Source of the DNA: Serilophus lunatus
Lineage: Eukaryota > Chordata > Aves > Passeriformes > Eurylaimidae
DNA: 64,000 nt
NCBI GenBank assembly: GCA_013399895.1
Contig: VXBA01004389.1
Span: 1,922,001-1,986,000 of the forward strand
Reading direction: 5' to 3'
The notes beneath the pieces are model-generated. The model made no database searches. It was given only the letters and a program-made list of their open reading frames with translations, and was not told the DNA's origin. Both the position numbers and the translations under genes were made by a program. Shown piece by piece: positions 44,401-55,978 of this stretch; within the stretch, counting starts at the first letter, position 1, and the number at the start of each line of letters is the position of its first letter.

Positions 44401-47400
44401 AGTTCAGTTGTTCATCTGGTATGAAACCTCCTCTCTTCTGATTGAGGTGTTCTGGTCATGAAAATACCAGGCCACTCATAAAAAAGTGCTTTTCAGAGTG
44501 AAAAACTGAAGGAGGGATGGTGAAAATAAAAAGCTTTGAGCTGAAATGTTTGTTTCTTTTTAATAACATTTGGAGAAACCCTCCTTCCTTTGTTCACAGT
44601 TTTATTTTTGGATTATTTTTTACAAAACAGTGATTTGCAACCATAAGCTCTTTGTTAGTCATTTGTAGCCAAGATGTATCAAAGCACTTTTCAAGTTAAA
44701 TAAGTGAAATGACGCAAAGGAGGAGGAGGAGGAGGTGACCAGCTTCGTGTCCTGGCTTTCTGGCATTTCCAGAATGGCAATCCTTGCTCTTACTGAGTAG
44801 TTGTGAAATGCTGGACATGGAAAAGTCAGTTGAGCTCATCTCTCCTTCTGAAAGGGAAACACTTTTCCCTGGTGGCTGTGTGCTGAGGAATAGGGGAATT
44901 GAAGCCTTGGGCCAACCTGTGATGGTTTTGAGGAAGCTCCTTGTACAGTAAATTTGTTGTTGCAGAAAAAGAGTCTCGTCCAGTTATCTGAATCACCTGA
45001 GAAATGACAGATATTTTCCCTGTGTAGAGACCTAAATTTATCCGACCACATTCAGGAGATGAGGAAGTGTGACTGTGAATTGTGTGCAGATCATTCCACT
45101 AATGAAAGAAAATGATGCTTTTGTTTGAGAAACAAGAAATCTGAGAGTCTTGGGAGCTAGCATTCTGAGGTGGTTGTGCTGGCTCAGTGTGTAGCAGAAT
45201 TATGAGTTATGTCAGGTTCTGTTGAGCTTGACCTCTTAGCTCTTATGATGATTTTCCTGTGATGAGTCAGTTTTAACTTCAGGATGTAATTATTAGTCCA
45301 AAACTGTAATAAATGAACCTTATCCCCCAAGTGAGAAAGGGTTATCAAAACAAAAAGATGTCTGAGAATAAGCAACTATTCAGTGTGTAGTCACAATATT
45401 AATCTGTGCATCATGGCACAGAGCTCTGTAAAATGTGAGTTATCAGCATTTCCTTTCACAGGCCACATCTCCCAGGCTGTCCTGTGAGCAGCCTCTGCCC
45501 TGTTTGTGTCTCGCAGCATGCTTTTTTCCTGCAGCAGTTGTTTGTGTGGAAAAGTTAGTGTTAGGCAAGTATTGAGGTATTTTTAGTAGCCTAATCGGAT
45601 GAGCACATGTCCTCTGTGTGGTGGAGCAGCTGTCTCTGAGCATTTGGGAACAGAAGAGGAGCCTGAAGCACTCCTGGCAGAGCAGCTGCATCCACTGACC
45701 ACACTTGGAAGCACTTGGAGCAAGAAAGAAGGTTCTTGTATAAAATAGCCCAAGTATTTACTTATTTATGCAGAATAATGGTAATACGGGTGGATACTTT
45801 CTTACTTGCTCCAATACTCTCAGGGAAAAATCGATACATGTGGTTGAAACTCACTTTTTCACAACTGCTACATATTGGATACATGTCCCCCTGAAAAGCT
45901 GCATTTCACGGGGGAATAATCCACGTGGAACTCCTGATCTCTGACAAGTCAAAAGCACTGCCTGGAATGGCAGCTGGGATGAAATAAACAAGTGGTTTGT
46001 TGTTGTCACTGAAGAATGGACTACTGTAATTCTATACTTGTGACTCAGATTCTTCATGAAGTCCATTCCAAGCTGCTGGGAAGTAATACAGATTGAAGAT
46101 AAACAAATGGTTGCAGGCCAGTGTACTTGCTGAAAGATGGTTAATATTCATCAGAATCTATTTATTGACCCACATCCTCACTGAGCTGGTGCTTTGGAAG
46201 GTAAATGTATGATTGGTGTGTTTCATCTGATTAAAACAACACTTCTGTGGCCCCACAACACCTTCTCAGTTTCTCCTGCCTAAGTAGCTCCTCTGCTCCT
46301 GTTATTGCTGTTCCTTCATGCTCCTCACTCCTTTTCCTCCCCTTCTGCTGTTCACATCAGGAACTGGAGTACAAAACTTAAGGTAGAAATAATCCTGAAA
46401 ATAAAGGTTTCTTGGTTTGTGGTTTTGGTTTTTTTTTGCTGAATGACATATTTAGAAGGAGTGGAGAACATGGTTTTACCCATCAGCAGCTGGTTTACCA
46501 ATATGTAATTAAGTTTATGAGAGGTAAGTGGCTGATAGTTGTCCTGTTAGGAGGTAAAGCTTAATGTCATGGAGAAGCAGTGGTTCCCTCTGTGCTGTGG
46601 AATCCCTTTGCGAAGTGGTTCCAAGTAAAGCTCAGAACAGAGCAGGATCAGCAGTTTGTGGTGTCTTTGGCCTCACAAGTGTGTTTTGTCGTGCAGGTGA
46701 AGATGAACAATCTACTGAGATGGCTGCAAGGTGGGAAGACGAGAAGGTGACTGAGGCTGCCTCAGATGGTTTTGTTGCTATTAAAATCGACACCAAAAGG
46801 TTTGGGCCTATTCTAATTCTGTCACTTATACAATCTTCACTGTTGATGATGAGAGTAAGAGGCTTTTGAAGTCCTCACCCTGATTAGGAGATATTCTAAA
46901 CACAGGGTTACCAGAGCAGAAGGGAATTCACTGCTCCTGAAGCCTCTAGAGCCTGAGAAAATACCAAAATATCTTTGTGTTCTGGAGATAATAATTGCAT
47001 ATTTTGTACTGTATTCCAGCACTAGTAAAAGAATGCTTTAAGTTGTCCTTTTTCAACTGGAAGAGACACAAAAGTGCTATAAAAGTGCTGGAATCACAAT
47101 GAATTGCTAGAGGCAATTCTTGATTTGCCAAGTTACATAATGAATTAAAAACCCTTCATGAATTCAGAAAGATAAGACTCTGTAAAGCCCCAGAGAAAAT
47201 GTGTTTGCCTCCAATGTAACCCACAGAATAGAGAAGCATTGAATTTCCTGGGTAAATTACTCAGCTATTTCTGTTATGTTTATGCTCCAGTCCATGTGCA
47301 CAAAGTACATTGACATTTCCCAAAAGAGTATTATTTTGAAATGCTCTATAGACATTTTATTAGGTTTACTATATTATTTGTGCTCAATAGACCAGATTTC

Positions 47401-50400
47401 TTTCTCTTGAATTGCCTCTTAGTACTCCTTCCCAAAATCTGATGTAGTCAACTGTGATAACCAGGGATTGTCACCATGTCAACACTTCTGCAGAATGTTA
47501 ATGAGAAGATGCAATGCAAATTTGCTTTTAGTGTTCTCTCAAGTTATTTAAATAGTTTTGTAGGACAGTTATTTTTATGATGAAAGACTTAATCTGAGTT
47601 GTTGCAAAATGATTGCTGTTCCTAAATGAATCTTTTCTTTTAAACAGTGAAGCATGCCTGCAGTTTTCTCAAATTTGTATCCTTTGAGATCACTTTAGAT
47701 GCTACATTATGATTACAAATAATTGCTCTTTACAAGTTAATGCTGTTCTTAAGAAAAATACTTACAAGCAACGTTATTGAAAGTACATATTATGGCACAA
47801 AAAGTGTAGTTAATAGGTACCATCTGTGTATTCAACCTACTGTCAGTGCTTAGAGGAAGTGAACAAGTTGGGGGTTTTTATGTTAATCCTGTGTAATTCT
47901 CCAAATAGAAAATTACCTAAACTTTATGTAATCAGAGTAAGCACTGGTATTACTAATGAGCATTAGAAAACAAGCAGTGCTTTCAGTTGTGATGTGGGGC
48001 CCAGAGGTGCAGAGGAGGAAGGAGCAGTGGGGTGGGTTCTGTCACAGACACAGGTAAACATCTGCCTGCCTTAAGTGGGTCACTGCAGATAGTTCATGAA
48101 TTCTGTATGATGCTGAGAAAGGGGATTCAGAACCTCAACTGGATTTCCATAGTGCTGTAAAGAATTCATTCTTGTCCACTTCAGATGTTCTCTCACACCA
48201 AAACAAAATTTTCCTCAAGCCAAGACATAATCAGTTGCCGGAAAAGCTGGAGAAAAATGTTTTGGCTTAGACCACTAGAAAGAAGTTTGCAGTTGCATGT
48301 AATGTTTGCCAGTGTCTTTTTTTCCTTCCTCCCTTGGCACTGACAGCTGGTGATTGGGTGGAGATAAGAGTGTTGGGCTGGAAGCTTCTGTAGGAAGGAT
48401 GTTTGCTTTGCCCTGAGAAGTTACTTTATAAACCTCTGTCATTCACTGCCCTTAACTGTTGCTGTGCAGATCCCGTAGTGTGTGTTCCATCCAGTTTTTT
48501 TATAGGAGACAATGGAATCCCTTTGGAAGTAATTGCTGGCAGTGTCTCCGTTGAAGAGCTTGTAACCAGAATCCATAAAGTTAAACAGGTAACACTTGCT
48601 GAGAGGATGGATCTCGGATTGAGTTGGGTGTGCTGGGCCTTAGGGAAGTGGGAGTTGCAGCTTCCTTGTCCTTCCAACAACAATATCTGCAGCCTTGAAT
48701 TCAGTGCACAAAGTGAACAGGTTGGAAGCACTGTGCAGAAGTGATACCTTAATTTCTGTTTCACACATTGGTTTAGATCATCTGTGTAACACCTACAGGA
48801 TTGAAGAAATGTGTCAAGGAGTCTAAAAGGGAATGACAAAATGTGATGGCCCACCCTGAAGGGGAATTACTCTTGAGCTCATACATGGTTTTGTAATATT
48901 GTTTTGTGGTGTGGATTTATAAAATTATGCTATGGAATGTAATATAACTGTAGATAGCTGTTTCACTTGATTTCAAGGGCAAGCCTAGGAAAAATATGAA
49001 ATGCATGATTGCACCACACTCAGCACAATGTGAAAATTCTAGTTTTATATTTTTAATATATATTTTTAATGACTCTCCAAAAATAGTTCAGCCTTGAACC
49101 TGTGACAAATACTTGAACTTTCACAGCCTTGATTTTCTTCCCAATTTCTTAGATGCACACAGTGAAAGGACAGCCTTTGGAAAATGGCAGTCAGTCATCT
49201 GGTCCCTGTCCCTCCTCCCAGTCTGATGGTGCTCCAGAAAATACACAATCCAGAGCTGCAGAGTCTCGGGACCCTCCTGAGTGTGCTGTGCCTGGGACAT
49301 CAAGATGTTCCACCAGTAATGGTTAGTGTTTTGACACAAATGCTTGCCAATTTGCTTTGGAAATAGTTGTTTTTCTCTTAAAAGAAACTTTCTTGTGTAC
49401 ATGGTAGTGCATGAAAAGCAACATGTTGTGGACTCCTTGAGGGAAAGCTTGGGTATTCCAGAATGCTTCTTGCAAGTCTAGAGGGAAGAGTAACTTGTCA
49501 TTCTGCTTAGTTTTAATGAGTGAGGAGTATATGGTTTATAAAAATTGTGTATGCTTTCCTGAAAAAGGATTCCATTAAAAAGTTTCCCAAATTGTGGAGG
49601 AGGAGAGCCTTAGTAGCAGAACCTTGTTATCTCCTTGAGATATCCCAGTTGCTGCAAACTATGGCTAACACTGAGCATAATCCTTTTTATGATAATAAAT
49701 ATACCTTTCTTTTTTTTCTTATTCATTACTTTATTGTAAATCTCTTGAAGATGGAGCGACTTCAGCTCAAGCGAACCAGGAAGCAACTAACTCTGCAGAT
49801 GATCAAGTGAGTGATGCTCAGCCTGGGAATGATCTTACACTCAAGGTAGAAAGGTAAGTCATCCTTTGCAGGCCTCCTGATGGTTGTATTGGGTTTTCTG
49901 TTGAGTTTTTTTTAATCTGTCATCATCTGGCAAACCTTTTGTGGTCTTATTTTTGATTAGATGTCTGTGACAATTGTAGGGCTGATATAAAACCAGCTCT
50001 TAAAGTAATCTCATTTTTCATGTGAATCTAGAAAACTAAATACATAACTTAATGCAGACAATATATTTGCTGCATATTTTTTAAGTGAGTTAGAACATTG
50101 AATTGAATTGAAAGCACTTGAAACTGGTGTAATAAAGTTCTAACCTAGGTTTTGTAAAGAGATGCCTTCTTATTTTTTGTCTATTTGATTACTGTAGTTT
50201 TTAAATACAGGATTTCGTGTATAAACTTGTTTTTAGTGAGGCTTGAAATATCCAGTTTAAAACCAGTTACAGGTATTTAGCAAATAGGATTATTTATACT
50301 GCTTAAATAGATTTTAAAACTTTCATGCTTCATTTCAGTCTTCTTCCAAAGTTGGTGGATGAGAGGGGTAATTTTTACTTACTGCTGCTCAGACAACGCA

Positions 50401-53400
50401 GTTGATATTTTAATACAAATATCAATGTTCCTTTCTAAAAAGTGCATTAATCTTGAATGCAAATACAGCATAATTTATCTACAGCACTTTTTCAAGGGAG
50501 GAAAAAGAGGCAAAGCTCTGTGATAATTGCCATTTGTTTTTAAGAAAACAACTGCCACACAGACAACATTTTTCTGATAATCTGGCTTCTCTCATGTTTA
50601 GTCTTGCCTGCCCTGCCCTTTCCTTACACTTAAGTTATGCTGAGTTTTTATTATTGACAATTCTTTGCCAATTCTTACTGACAAAGTTACTGTATTTTTT
50701 TAAGTCAGTCCTTATTCTGAGGGCATTTTTCTGGATAGCTGAGGCAGATGCATGTGCATCTATGTCACTGCTATATATTACTTGTGTTCCATTTTAGGAA
50801 GTGATGTGCAGAAGAAACCAGATGGCATAAATAGCTAAGAAGAGACTGAGATTGAGTGTTTCTGTTAGCACAGGTCATAAAACAGTAATTGTGCTTATTG
50901 TATGTCTTCATAAGTTGGTTCAACAGTAAAGATATGTAGGATTCTTCATTTACTGAATGGAAAAGGACAAAAGGAATGTGTTACAACTCCTGTAAAAGTT
51001 GGAAAGGAGGTGGTGAATCACCACCTGTCTTTGTATGGATGGTGCACCCTCATGTGAGTGAATCACTTCTGTCACAGGAGGTATTAGCACTGTGCTGCAG
51101 TTCATTTTCATGTGTTGTGATCTCCTGTGTTCGCAAATGCTTCATCAACATCTTAAAATACTGCAATGCTGAGACTTCTCCCTTTATTCTTGAATTTAGA
51201 TTAACAAAAAAGCTTGAAGAAAGGCGAGAAGAGAAAAGGAAAGAAGAAGAACAGGTAACACAAAAATGTAAAACCCCTTGCAGAGTTTTTTTATACCCTT
51301 TTTTTGAATAAATGTTTCATTCCTTCTTAAACAAATGTACTTCAGTCTTTTCTCTTGTCCAAGTCCATTTTCTGATCCAATTTTTATGCCTCTGTGTTCA
51401 GAAAGAAATTAAGAAAGAAATTGAAAGGAGAAAAACTGGTAAAGAAATGTTGGAGTACAAAAGGCGCCAGGAAGAAGAACTGACCAAACGTATGTTGGAG
51501 GAGAGGACCCGAGAAAAGGCGGAGGAGAAGGCGGCGAGGGAGCGCATCAGGCAGCAGATTGCCATGGTAAACAGTGCCCCTGGGGAGAGCTTCCTGCTCC
51601 TCTCTCTCACAGGGGAATAAAACAATACATTTTCTTTGATGAAACTTTGAAAGATTGTTCGTTTCTCCATTTGCAATCCCGTGGCCTTGTAACAATTGGT
51701 GTGTTTGGGGTTTATGTAGCATTTCCTGTGTATAAAATGAAGCCTGTGCTTTCATAGTCGTGATGATCTTTTCTATCTGAACACATCTATTAACTTTTCT
51801 GTCAAATTGCTTGAGCCTAGTGGAGAATTACCATGTAAAGATAAAAACAATTGCAGTTAAAGCATGGTACTGAAAGAGAAGCACAGGGAATATTTAATTG
51901 TAGAACATACACAACAACACTGGTCTCAAAATGGTGGGGAGGTTTATTTTCTAAGCTTTTATGTATGTGTGTGCATATATGGATGAAAACAGTTCATAAC
52001 AACTGAAATTCTTCCTCATCATTAGGTTTTGCTGCAGAACACTTAGAATTGCAGTTGTGTAACTTGTCAGAAGATTTTTGCCTTTATCTTCCCTGGAGTG
52101 TTAAACTTGCATGGGAAGATCATCTATTAACAACTGATTGTGGGAAGTGACTCAGTGAGAAGTGTGTCATCATGGCTAATGACACGAGACTGTGCAGTTT
52201 GGCAGTGAATAATTCCTTGCAGCACTGCTGCCTTCTCTCCATATGGTCTGCTCCTGCCTGTGCAGTTGGTTCTCAAGTAGAGGCCATGGGCTGTCTGTTT
52301 TAATGAATGGTGAGCAACAGTTGATGGTAAAAATGAAGGTTTCTCTTTGATCCTTCCACAGGATCGTGCTGAGAGAGCAGCTCGCTTTGCAAAATCGAAG
52401 GAAGAAGCAGAAGCTGCAAAAGCTGCAGCTCTTCAGGCTAAACAGGCTGAAATGGAGGCCAGGAAAGAAGCAGCTCAAAGGGAACGAAGGTGAGTTGCTG
52501 TAGAGAAACAAGTGTATGTTTTGGGGGAGAAAGGTAAAGAAACTTTTAAGAGATTTCATATATATCCTAATCTACTGACAATATGTTGCCGTGCTGAACT
52601 GTTTAAATAGTGACAGTAAAAGCTGGCTTTCTTTTCTAACATTTTTTTGTATGTTCTCTGATAACTTTCATCCTTTTGACATTGCTGATTATGAAACACC
52701 ACCTTATCTAATCAAAATAACACAAAAGGAAAGAGCTTTTCCCATCAGATCTTGGATTTAAATACCACATATAATGGGGCTGGATGGGAGACTGTGTAAG
52801 ATGAGAATGTGAAAGGTAATGAGTTGCAGAGTAACTGCTGGGGAGGTGGTGCTGATCCAGCTGCTGGGCTGTGTGTGGTGGGCTTGGATTCAGCAAGGTT
52901 TGTTGTCTCTGCTTTGCCCAGCACTGCTGTTACAAGAATTATTCTGACCTCTAGAGACCTTACATGTTGTTAAGGAAGAGGTGCATTGCAAGAGATAAGC
53001 AGGTGGTTTATCCACTGTGAATCCAATCTTACACCCCATCTGCACTGCAAGGAGTAGGGTGACTGTCCCTCTCTCCCACATTTCAATACTACCAAGCTAA
53101 AGCCCCAGGAGTGTATGTCTGTGACTGTTCCTACACTGGCTGACCCTGTGCATGTCCTGCAGTGCAATAGCCAGGATCCAGTTCCGCCTCCCAGACGGAT
53201 CTTCCTTCACTAACCAGTTCCCATCCGAAGCACGGCTGGAAGAAGCCAGGCAGTTTGCTGCACAGGTAAGTGGGCAGTGAGTTGTTTTCTCAGCAATGTG
53301 CTGATTACAGCTTGGTGTAGCCTCAGCTATAGTTGTTGATTGTGCTAGAGTTGGCATCAACTCCTTTCCTGGTTGTCTGAAGGAGGTTTTGGTAGCAGCT

Positions 53401-54942
53401 TTCTCCAGTGCCAACAGCTGCCTTTGTATTATTGTAGTGTAGAAGTAGTAAGAGATACAGTGAAATGAAGGGATTTTCATATGCTACTACAAAGATGATC
53501 AATAGTTTGATAAGAACTCTTGGCAAGATATACTCAACTAGCAAATTTGCAGTTGTTTGAAAATGAACAAATAGAAAGAAAGCGTTTTCTTTATGTTTTT
53601 CACAGACGGTTGGTAACACTTATGGCAATTTTTCACTGGCAACAATGTTTCCCAGAAGGGAGTTTACCAAAGAAGATTATGGAAAGAAATTACTGGAACT
53701 AGAGTTAGCACCCAGTGCTTCAGTAGTGCTGCTGCCGGTAGGTGTCGGTTTTGATTTGTGTGGTTTTTCATTGTCTTGCACACAGCAGTACTGTAGCTGG
53801 GTGTTCCTGGTTAGCCAGCCATGATTATATTAAATTTTGGGCTTTTCTGTGTCTAAACAGATTGCAAAATTACCTTAGTTTTCATCAGGATTGATTTGGA
53901 GAAGTTTTTCTGAAGCAGATAAATGGTGGCACAGATGTTTGTCTGTTGTACAACCAGAGGAGTTCTCTGTGTCTGCTGCTTCAAAATTATGTGTGAAATA
54001 CTCTGTCTACAAGAGCATGACTTTTATCTCACAAGTTTGATTTCTGTGTTCGCGACCAGGCGGGAAGACCTGCTACTTCTGTTGTCCAGGCTTCAGGCAG
54101 TGATCTGTGGAAGTTCTTGGGCACAATCCTTTATCCCCTCCTGGCAGTTTGGAGATTCATTAGCAACTTTCTGTTTACGAGTCCACCCCCATCCCAGCCC
54201 CCTGTGAGATCAGCTCTTCAGCAAGACCCTTCAACCCCTTCAACATCCAGCAGCATCGAGCAGAACAGGTAAAGCCAAGCTCCTCAAGGCAGCTCCTTCT
54301 CAGGCCACTAGCCGGAATTGTTTTGGTCTCAGAGTAGGGAACTGAACTTGCAGCTACAGAGTAGCTAAAACACTGTCTTGCAGTCATTTATGAACAGAGA
54401 ATTCAGCTGTAACTGCAAAGGTGGCGTCACTTCAGCTGATAGTATGTTGAAAATAAGGTATGGAATGGTTATGGTGTGGTCGTACAAGAAACTCAAGCAG
54501 CTGAAGTCTGATTTTGTCAGGTTTTGTACTGCCTAGAGAATGAGATCTCCCCTGTACCAGGAGGCTGCTCAGCTCTTTTGGGTGAAGCAGCCACAGGGAA
54601 ATGAGACTCTGTCAGTTTGTCTGACTGCTAAGTGACAAGTTTTTCCCTGGGTATTGCTTCCCCAGGAAACAAAGGGATGGAGAAAACTATTATTGGGGAT
54701 AGGAGAATGAAGGATGTGTGACTGGTGTTTATTGCATTTGCTGCTTCTCTTGTATAATTATTACTGGGGAACCTGTCAAACCTCCCTGTCATTTGTGCCC
54801 TAGGCAAGCAGTCAGGAAACGAGTAGTGGAAAAGCGGGGGGAAGACTTCAAAAAAGAAGGCAAAATATATAGACTGAGGACTCAAGATGATGGAGAAGAT
54901 GAAAACAATACTTGGAATGGAAATTCTACACAACAAATGTAG
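41377..54942 (+). CDS. UBXN4: UBXN4 (erasin/UBXD2), UBX domain protein 4
   Basis: The joined exons match remembered human UBXN4 (508 residues). It is an ER-membrane protein that recruits the p97/VCP ATPase in ER-associated degradation. Order of parts: N-terminal thioredoxin-like region (exons 1-4), variable acidic/Ser-rich linker (exons 5-6), charged coiled coil (exons 7-9), UBX domain (exons 9-11, with the p97-binding loop FPR in TMFPRREF), intramembrane hairpin (exon 12, LGTILYPLLAVWRFISNFLF), and a conserved acidic tail ending NGNSTQQM. Exons 2-13 sum to 1451 nt with no frame break; exon 1 runs into the assembly gap. The promoter is a CpG island. The gene converges on LCT. Confidence 0.97.
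41414..41606. other. Assembly gap (193 N)
   Basis: A run of 193 undetermined bases inside the CpG island. It removes the end of UBXN4 exon 1 and the start of intron 1. The open frames that seem to cross it are artefacts. The right flank is a degenerate tandem repeat, which with high GC explains the failed assembly. The true length may differ. Confidence 0.98.
41607..41699 (+). repeat. Degenerate minisatellite, unit about TGTCCC/TGTTCC
   Basis: Directly after the gap the sequence repeats variants of gtgtccc, gtgtccg, atgttcc and atgtccg for about 90 bases. It is in UBXN4 intron 1 and probably continues into the gap. Confidence 0.85.
41905..42052 (+). mobile_element. CR1 LINE 3'-end fragment, sense
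   Basis: Matches the CR1 3' region: aggaatttctgcccaggagg, ggagtcccggcccctggggg, gctggacgtggcactcggtg and ttgacacggtggtgtttggt. It is GC-enriched compared with other copies because it lies in the downstream shore of the CpG island. Confidence 0.85.
42268..42303 (+). repeat. Short tandem repeat (CCTGG)n
   Basis: About seven copies of a five-base unit, first cctgc/ccctg-like and then cctgg, in UBXN4 intron 1. Confidence 0.85.
42475..42835 (+). mobile_element. LTR-like interspersed repeat, 3' fragment
   Basis: Shares ordered blocks with the longer copy at 17553-18527: ctgcagcctgtgggaaagac, a gaggaaggagtagcagagac block, agatttgggtttatgtctca, ggtgagtgatctctccctac and ggtagagtggctgagaag. It is a decayed 3' part of the same family, with no coding capacity. 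Confidence 0.65.
44070..44297 (+). mobile_element. CR1 LINE 3'-end fragment, sense
   Basis: Contains gagtttgggttggatattag, then gaaaaggatctccttcc, aatgtttggacaaaccctca, and the typical terminal blocks tcccttccagctcaggatat and tctgtgattcc. 5'-truncated and non-coding. Confidence 0.88.
44719..44737 (+). repeat. (GGA)n microsatellite
   Basis: About six GGA units in UBXN4 intron 1. Confidence 0.85.
46697..46799 (+). CDS. UBXN4: UBXN4 exon 2
   Basis: Encodes EDEQSTEMAARWEDEKVTEA then ASDGFVAIKIDTK, part of the thioredoxin-like N-terminal region. The acceptor is ttgtcgtgcag; the donor gtttgg is weak. Human reads DDEQSTQMAASWEDDKVTEA. Confidence 0.95.
47648..47676 (+). CDS. UBXN4: UBXN4 exon 3 (29-nt microexon)
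   Basis: Encodes EACLQFSQI with split codons on both sides, identical to human. The acceptor is ttttaaacag and the donor gtatcc. It is too short for ordinary gene finders and not a multiple of three, so skipping it would break the frame. Confidence 0.94.
48470..48588 (+). CDS. UBXN4: UBXN4 exon 4
   Basis: Encodes PVVCVPSSFFIGDNGIPLEV then IAGSVSVEELVTRIHKVKQ, the end of the thioredoxin-like fold. The acceptor is gctgtgcag and the donor gtaaca. Confidence 0.96.
49153..49321 (+). CDS. UBXN4: UBXN4 exon 5 (variable linker)
   Basis: Encodes MHTVKGQPLENGSQSSGPCP then SSQSDGAPENTQSRAAESRD and PPECAVPGTSRCSTSN. It is a poorly conserved, probably disordered linker; landmarks such as NGSQS and ENTQSR align with human. 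The acceptor is aatttcttag and the donor gttagt. Confidence 0.93.
49751..49853 (+). CDS. UBXN4: UBXN4 exon 6 (variable linker)
   Basis: Encodes DGATSAQANQEATNSADDQV then SDAQPGNDLTLKVE. The reading frame is fixed by the junctions: it starts after one carried-over base and ends within the Arg of VER. The acceptor is ctcttgaag and the donor gtaagt. Confidence 0.93.
49854..51199 (+). other. UBXN4 intron 6
   Basis: A 1.3-kb AT-rich intron; nothing recognised. It is the second largest UBXN4 intron in the window. Confidence 0.65.
51200..51251 (+). CDS. UBXN4: UBXN4 exon 7 (coiled coil start)
   Basis: Encodes LTKKLEERREEKRKEEEQ, identical to human. It opens the highly charged coiled coil. The acceptor is cttgaatttag and the donor gtaaca. 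Confidence 0.96.
51402..51566 (+). CDS. UBXN4: UBXN4 exon 8 (coiled coil)
   Basis: Encodes KEIKKEIERRKTGKEMLEYK, then RRQEEELTKRMLEERTREKA and EEKAARERIRQQIAM. Alternating Lys/Arg and Glu make a long charged helix. Length 165 nt, phase 0 both sides. The acceptor is tctgtgttcag and the donor gtaaac. Confidence 0.96.
52362..52489 (+). CDS. UBXN4: UBXN4 exon 9
   Basis: Encodes DRAERAARFAKSKEEAEAAK then AAALQAKQAEMEARKEAAQR and ER. It completes the coiled coil before the UBX domain. The acceptor is ccttccacag and the donor gtgagt. Confidence 0.96.
53163..53265 (+). CDS. UBXN4: UBXN4 exon 10 (UBX domain)
   Basis: Encodes AIARIQFRLPDGSSFTNQFP then SEARLEEARQFAAQ, the first half of the ubiquitin-like UBX domain. 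The acceptor is catgtcctgcag and the donor gtaagt. Confidence 0.97.
53606..53737 (+). CDS. UBXN4: UBXN4 exon 11 (UBX domain, p97-binding loop)
   Basis: Encodes TVGNTYGNFSLATMFPRREF then TKEDYGKKLLELELAPSASV and VLLP. FPR is the S3-S4 loop that inserts into p97/VCP in UBX proteins and is intact. The acceptor is gtttttcacag and the donor gtaggt. Confidence 0.97.
54060..54268 (+). CDS. UBXN4: UBXN4 exon 12 (membrane hairpin)
   Basis: Encodes AGRPATSVVQASGSDLWKFL, the hydrophobic GTILYPLLAVWRFISNFLF that sits in the ER membrane as a hairpin, and a Ser/Pro-rich tail segment. The acceptor is gttcgcgaccag and the donor gtaaag. Confidence 0.96.
54804..54942 (+). CDS. UBXN4: UBXN4 exon 13 (last)
   Basis: Encodes QAVRKRVVEKRGEDFKKEGK, then IYRLRTQDDGEDENNTWNGN and STQQM, nearly identical to human. 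The stop TAG is at 54940-54942. The acceptor is gtgccctag. Confidence 0.97.
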
Positions 54943-55440
54943 TTTTGACTAACTGCAGTTACTATCTGGCTGCTTTTTCTTTTTTTCCTTCTCTTATTTG
55001 ATCTAAATCAACTACAGCTTCTGGACAAGTGGGGCTTATTTTACACTGACTGAATTACCGAATTCGTATTCCTGACGAGGAGTGTGGAATGAAGTCACCT
55101 ATGTCAGAAAAATCAAGCTGGGTGTGGGTGAGACCTAGAAGCAAAACAGTGAAAAGACTGAAAATCTCCATCAGCTTTCATAATTATTACCCTCTGCCAT
55201 AGAAAGGCACTTTTTAATCTATAAATATTCTGCTACATAAATTTAAGGGCCAGATATATTAATATAAAGGTCATGGTAGACAGGGACTGATGAAAATGAG
55301 GGTTTCAGAAGCACTATAAAGTAGCAAATCAGGTTAACTAATTTATGTTTAACTTTTTTTCTTGCTTCTGCAACTGCAAGCAAAACCTTGTAGTTTTTAA
55401 TTCCCTAAGCACTCAATAAACTATTTTCCAGAAAACATAA
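54943..55440 (+). other. UBXN4: UBXN4 3' untranslated region
   Basis: About 500 bases after the stop, ending past the AATAAA at 55415-55420. No other feature recognised. It does not reach the LCT coding end, leaving about 0.5 kb between the two transcript ends. Confidence 0.65.
55415..55420 (+). promoter_or_regulatory. UBXN4: Poly(A) signal AATAAA of UBXN4
   Basis: A canonical hexamer 473 bases after the UBXN4 stop, in the sequence actcaataaact. Confidence 0.7.
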
Positions 55441-55942
55441 CTGCCTTGTGAAATTCCTCTGAAGTTCTCATGTCACAAGGAAGCAAGCAATGCACTAAAA
55501 TTTAAAATCCACTGGACAAGCATTTTGTTCCAGTTTAAATGACCTTACTATACATGAACTAAAGGGAAAGGGGTTAAGAACCCAATCTGTACAGTAGCTG
55601 CCCTAGAACAGCACGTTCTCCAAGACCAGCTTTCACCAGAATGCAAGCTAACGTGTCTTAAAAACCCTGAGAAGCAGTAGAGCTTCCAGGGGCTCCTCTT
55701 GGGTCCATTGAAGGTGATGAAGCAAGAACAGATGCCAACTGAAGTTGAGAACCCTTATAAGCAGATAGGAACAAGCACTTTGGTCTTTTAAGAAATCAAA
55801 CCAACGATGCCTGTGGAGAAAAGAGACAGTTGCACAGCAATTCCCCATTTTTAAGTTGCAAAGCAACTCCACAGTGCTGGGGAGCCATCTCTGAGGCAAG
55901 ACCCAAAGCTGCAGTAGTACAAACACTCGGGTTAGAAGTTTT

Positions 55943-55948
55943 TTTAAT
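55943..55948 (-). promoter_or_regulatory. LCT: Possible LCT poly(A) signal ATTAAA
   Basis: On the minus strand ATTAAA occurs about 30 bases after the LCT stop. An AATAAA also overlaps the last codons (55986-55991). The 3' end of the transcript cannot be fixed from sequence; it may reach further towards 55500. Confidence 0.3.
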
Positions 55949-55978
55949 TAAAAACAAACGTTTTAACAAGTGGACGTG

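Larger units (their letters stand above)
41607..46696 (+). other. UBXN4: UBXN4 intron 1
   Basis: A 5-kb intron from the gap to exon 2. It contains the minisatellite, the 3' half of the CpG island, two sense CR1 fragments (41905-42052 and 44070-44297), a short CCTGG tandem repeat (42268-42303), an LTR-like fragment (42475-42835) and a GGA microsatellite (44719-44737). No other gene was recognised. Confidence 0.85.
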
